NCBI GenBank assembly: GCA_026874595.1
Contig: CM049322.1
Location: 28,523,340-28,587,339 of the forward strand
DNA: 64,000 nucleotides
Direction of reading: 5' to 3'
From: Sipunculus nudus
Taxonomy: Eukaryota; Annelida; Sipuncula; Golfingiida; Sipunculidae
Positions 61,151-64,000 of this stretch are shown in pieces. The notes under the pieces are model-generated. The model made no database searches. It was not told where the DNA came from and worked only from the letters and a program-made list of their open reading frames with translations. The first letter of the stretch is position 1, and every line of letters starts with the position of its first letter. The translations under genes and the position numbers were made by a program.

Positions 61151-63986
61151 ACTTTGTCGATACGCTAATAGTGTAGGAGCATATGTGTCAAATTCGTTTT
61201 GAGTAATTTTTTTTGGTAGAAATGTGACACCCTATCCATTTTTTTCTTCACCTTCCTATGAAGCCTAAAATGTATGGTGTCAATTTTTTATTCAGTTTTG
61301 ACATTTTTTCAGCTTGTTTTAAAAAATGGTTTTAAAATTAAAAAAATCTGCGACCGAAATATAAAACAGAGTAAACAGGGACAAGAGCATATGAAAGGTT
61401 ATTTTTGGAAATCCTCTACATACTAGAGGCTCAAGTTGATTTTTCTGAACATTTTTGGATTGTCTAAATTTTATTTTGGGTTTATATTTGGGACCTAAAC
61501 ACATACCTGGTATGTTTTATATACAAATATTGTATGTAACAATATATACACATATAGTGTTTGTTCTTATTAAAATATTATGGTATCTGCTAATATTTCA
61601 TTTTTATCATAGAATCCTGATTATACTCCTAGACACCGGGTGAAATCAGTGCAAAATATAAAAATAGCGGCCACGCCACCTAGCGGCTATACCGCGTGAC
61701 TTTACATATCAAGATTTTACAAGCATCCAACCAGTGTTTCTTCTTTCATGTGCTTTTGTCTTTTCTCCTTGTTTGGAAGCTGTGCAAGATCAGTCCTCTG
61801 GCCATGCAGTATTGTTATGGTAAACAAAAGCACATGGACTGCGTTTACAAAAAAAAATACAGAACCATAGCAAGGTATAAAACCGGTAAATTGAAGTTAC
61901 GTATATGCCGGGAGAGTTTTGCAAGAAAAATGCATTCAGTCACAATGTACTAACGGCGTGAAAAAATGCACATATTATTGGAAATGTCTATGTAGCTTAA
62001 ACATTCTGGGAGTAGGATGGGTTTTGTCGGAGGGAGATGAGTGTTGATTTTTCTTGACTAAAAGCAATGGTCATCTTTAGTCATTTGAGTTATACAGGGG
62101 TTTGTAGCACCGCCCTTACAGGTTAATTTATTATTCGTGTGTTTGTTGGATAGATCATTAAGAAGAAAGTTGGACGAGCAGATTCTTTTAGACTTAGCCA
62201 CTTATGAATGCTGACAACAAACAGAAGGCTTTGTCCATTATAAAATTATTGATTTTTTTATCACAATATGCCATGTCAGAAAAGTTAAATGTGATTGAAA
62301 GGAATGTTGTAAGTGCTCCTTAACGTTAATACTGTTTTTCTCCATATCGATCCTTAACTTAATATATAAAATCAGGAAGTTTGTTGTTTTTGTCGTCTTT
62401 ATTAATACTACAATAATGAATATATGGGAATTATATATATATTATATATAATATATATGAATTGTAGCTTTATCCGGTAGAAAAGGTGAAAATTCTAATT
62501 TCATTCAAGGCATGTGTTGTTACAAATGAGATGTGTCATTTTGTTTGCATGTGCGCCAACTCAAAACCTATTTTAAATCACGGTGTCAGGGAAATGATTA
62601 TTGGATAAGCACGCCTCTAAAGGTTCAGTTTTCGTATACATTTCTCTGTTAGTAAAAAAAAAAAACATCAACGAGTATGAAACTAAACTGGGCTCTAATC
62701 AATCCTGTAGATTCGGCTTCTGTATCTGACATGCCATGTATTTAATGACAGCAAATACAGCATATCCAGCGAAAGCCATCCAGTATTACATAAGACATCA
62801 TAAAGTAACAAAATAGTTTATCTTCATACTAACATGAATCTTAAAGTTATGCTTGCATTAAACAGATAGTGGAAAACGGAAGCTACTAAATATTCCATAG
62901 ATTACTGTTTTCAAAAAGAATATTTTGAAATGAATGCTGTACCAATAATCTTGCTCATACCAATTAAACAACTTATGTTGCCATTGTGCGATTACGAAAT
63001 TAAATTTTCTTTTCATATATGAACATATTTTTAAGCCATTTAAGGATAATACAAATTGGGAAAAGAATTTAATACAAACCAGCATTTAACATTTTTACCA
63101 CTTTTTTGTTTTGTGTCTGTTAAGATTTTAATCCATGTACTGGTAAAATCTAAATGCCCCGAGTTCATATTCCGAGAAATCATCTCGGAATCACCCCGCC
63201 TATAGACATCATTTTAAAATTGACATGGGGGAGAGGAGGGGGGGGTGGGGTTAAGATGGGATTAAATATCATATGAAAACACATAGGAGAACATGATATG
63301 GCTCAATGTGACACCCTTGAAATTTGTTAAAATCTAATATTTAGTTTGAAAGGAAATACGATAGGTCTAGTCTTTGTTGACTGCTGTGGAGCATCCATGC
63401 AGTGAGTGGTCAAAAACCTATGGGTGGGTCGTGGATTAAACTCTTTGTTATCGTTTATAGTCTTCGGCTGTTTTCTTCCCATCGGTTGGTCAGCACATTA
63501 TCTCCTCCTCCCCCCTAATTTTCTGACGGCTCATTATAATATTCCAGCAAGGATTCCTATTCGGATTGTACCTCCGGGAAATTGTGATACTGGCTTGGGA
63601 AGCGGTATAGAGCAAATAAAAAAAAGATACAGTACAGTTTAGTTATAGCTCTTGAAATGGTATGCAAATCGAAGTTTTACTCGGTGTTCGTCTATCATGG
63701 AATTCGCTCAACTTTCTCTCGCGATACCATGTATGACCCATAACTCGTAAAACCTTACGTGATGCATAAGATTTCACTGGACAATAACCAATGCTTGGCC
63801 CTCCGATTAGAAAACACGTGGGTAGTGACTCACGTTCACATCGAACGCATCCACGAAGAACATCCGCGATGCTTAGTCCGATGCCATGTGGACGCCTTTT
63901 TTTTCCTCGCTCCGTGGGTTTGTGACATCTAATGTCATCCTAGAGAGTGCCTAGTCTCCTGGTCGTATTCCTCGCTTTTTTTTGTA
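61151..63986. other. AT-rich non-satellite DNA, no gene recognised
   Basis: Several 60-85-codon frames exist on both strands (for example 61,696-61,953 plus and 62,858-63,085 minus) without recognisable domains. The GC content rises from about 63,640, where a CACGTG E-box and CCAAT-like strings occur. That could be upstream sequence of a gene beyond the window, but nothing proves it. Confidence 0.5.
62431..62459. repeat. AT microsatellite
   Basis: Interrupted (TA)n tract, nearly self-complementary. Confidence 0.9.
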
Positions 63987-64000
63987 CCCCCCCCCCCCCC
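63987..64000. repeat. Poly-C homopolymer, cut by window end
   Basis: At least fourteen C residues reach the last base of the window. Confidence 0.95.

Noticed and set aside
63770-63850. Promoter with CCAAT-like and CACGTG elements
   Set aside because: Short motifs alone are expected by chance, and no downstream gene lies in the window.
1-64000. Telomeric repeats, rRNA or histone clusters
   Set aside because: No TTAGGG-type runs, no rRNA core strings and no histone-like frames seen.

Overview
This is eukaryotic intergenic DNA with no recognisable intact host gene. About 80% of it is tandem repeat. A bivalve, gastropod or other marine lophotrochozoan source seems likely, because of a CR1/L2-type LINE with a trinucleotide tail, a fragment resembling the 3' part of SINEs seen in mollusc DNA, and the abundant satellites. 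That placement rests on memory of similar sequences, not on a search. There are no operons, CRISPR arrays, rRNA genes or convincing tRNA genes.

Layout. (1) 12-30 is a G homopolymer. (2) About 305-10,225 is a 54-bp satellite (18 codons, three open frames) with a higher-order period near 1,240 bp. It decays into old copies reaching to about 12,700, and these are interrupted by a 1.4-kb unrelated segment and by a 470-bp insertion with an 11-bp target-site duplication. (3) About 13,108-15,612 is a roughly 20-bp satellite built on overlapping palindromes around TGATCA. (4) 15,613-20,010 is non-satellite DNA with small repeats and a 20-G tract. (5) About 20,010-56,930 is a 91-bp satellite of roughly 400 monomers. 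Its middle (about 23.6-51.5 kb) is organised in nested higher-order repeats, including two adjacent 6,904-bp copies of 76 monomers each. (6) 57,381-61,150 is a 55-bp minisatellite split by a dead CR1/L2-like LINE lying on the minus strand (57,471-about 60,706). (7) 61,151-64,000 is AT-rich DNA without a recognisable gene, ending in a C homopolymer cut by the window edge.

How it fits together. The only protein-coding ancestry I can support is the LINE: endonuclease, linker and reverse transcriptase, broken by a premature stop, several frameshifts and an internal deletion of the catalytic core. The many open frames in the satellites follow from stop-free monomers whose length is a multiple of three, or is made so by 1-bp deletions. 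They are not supported as genes. The most interesting features are the nested structure of the 91-bp array, the well-dated insertion in the decayed 54-bp array, and a possible collinear similarity between the 91-bp monomer and the LINE reverse-transcriptase region.
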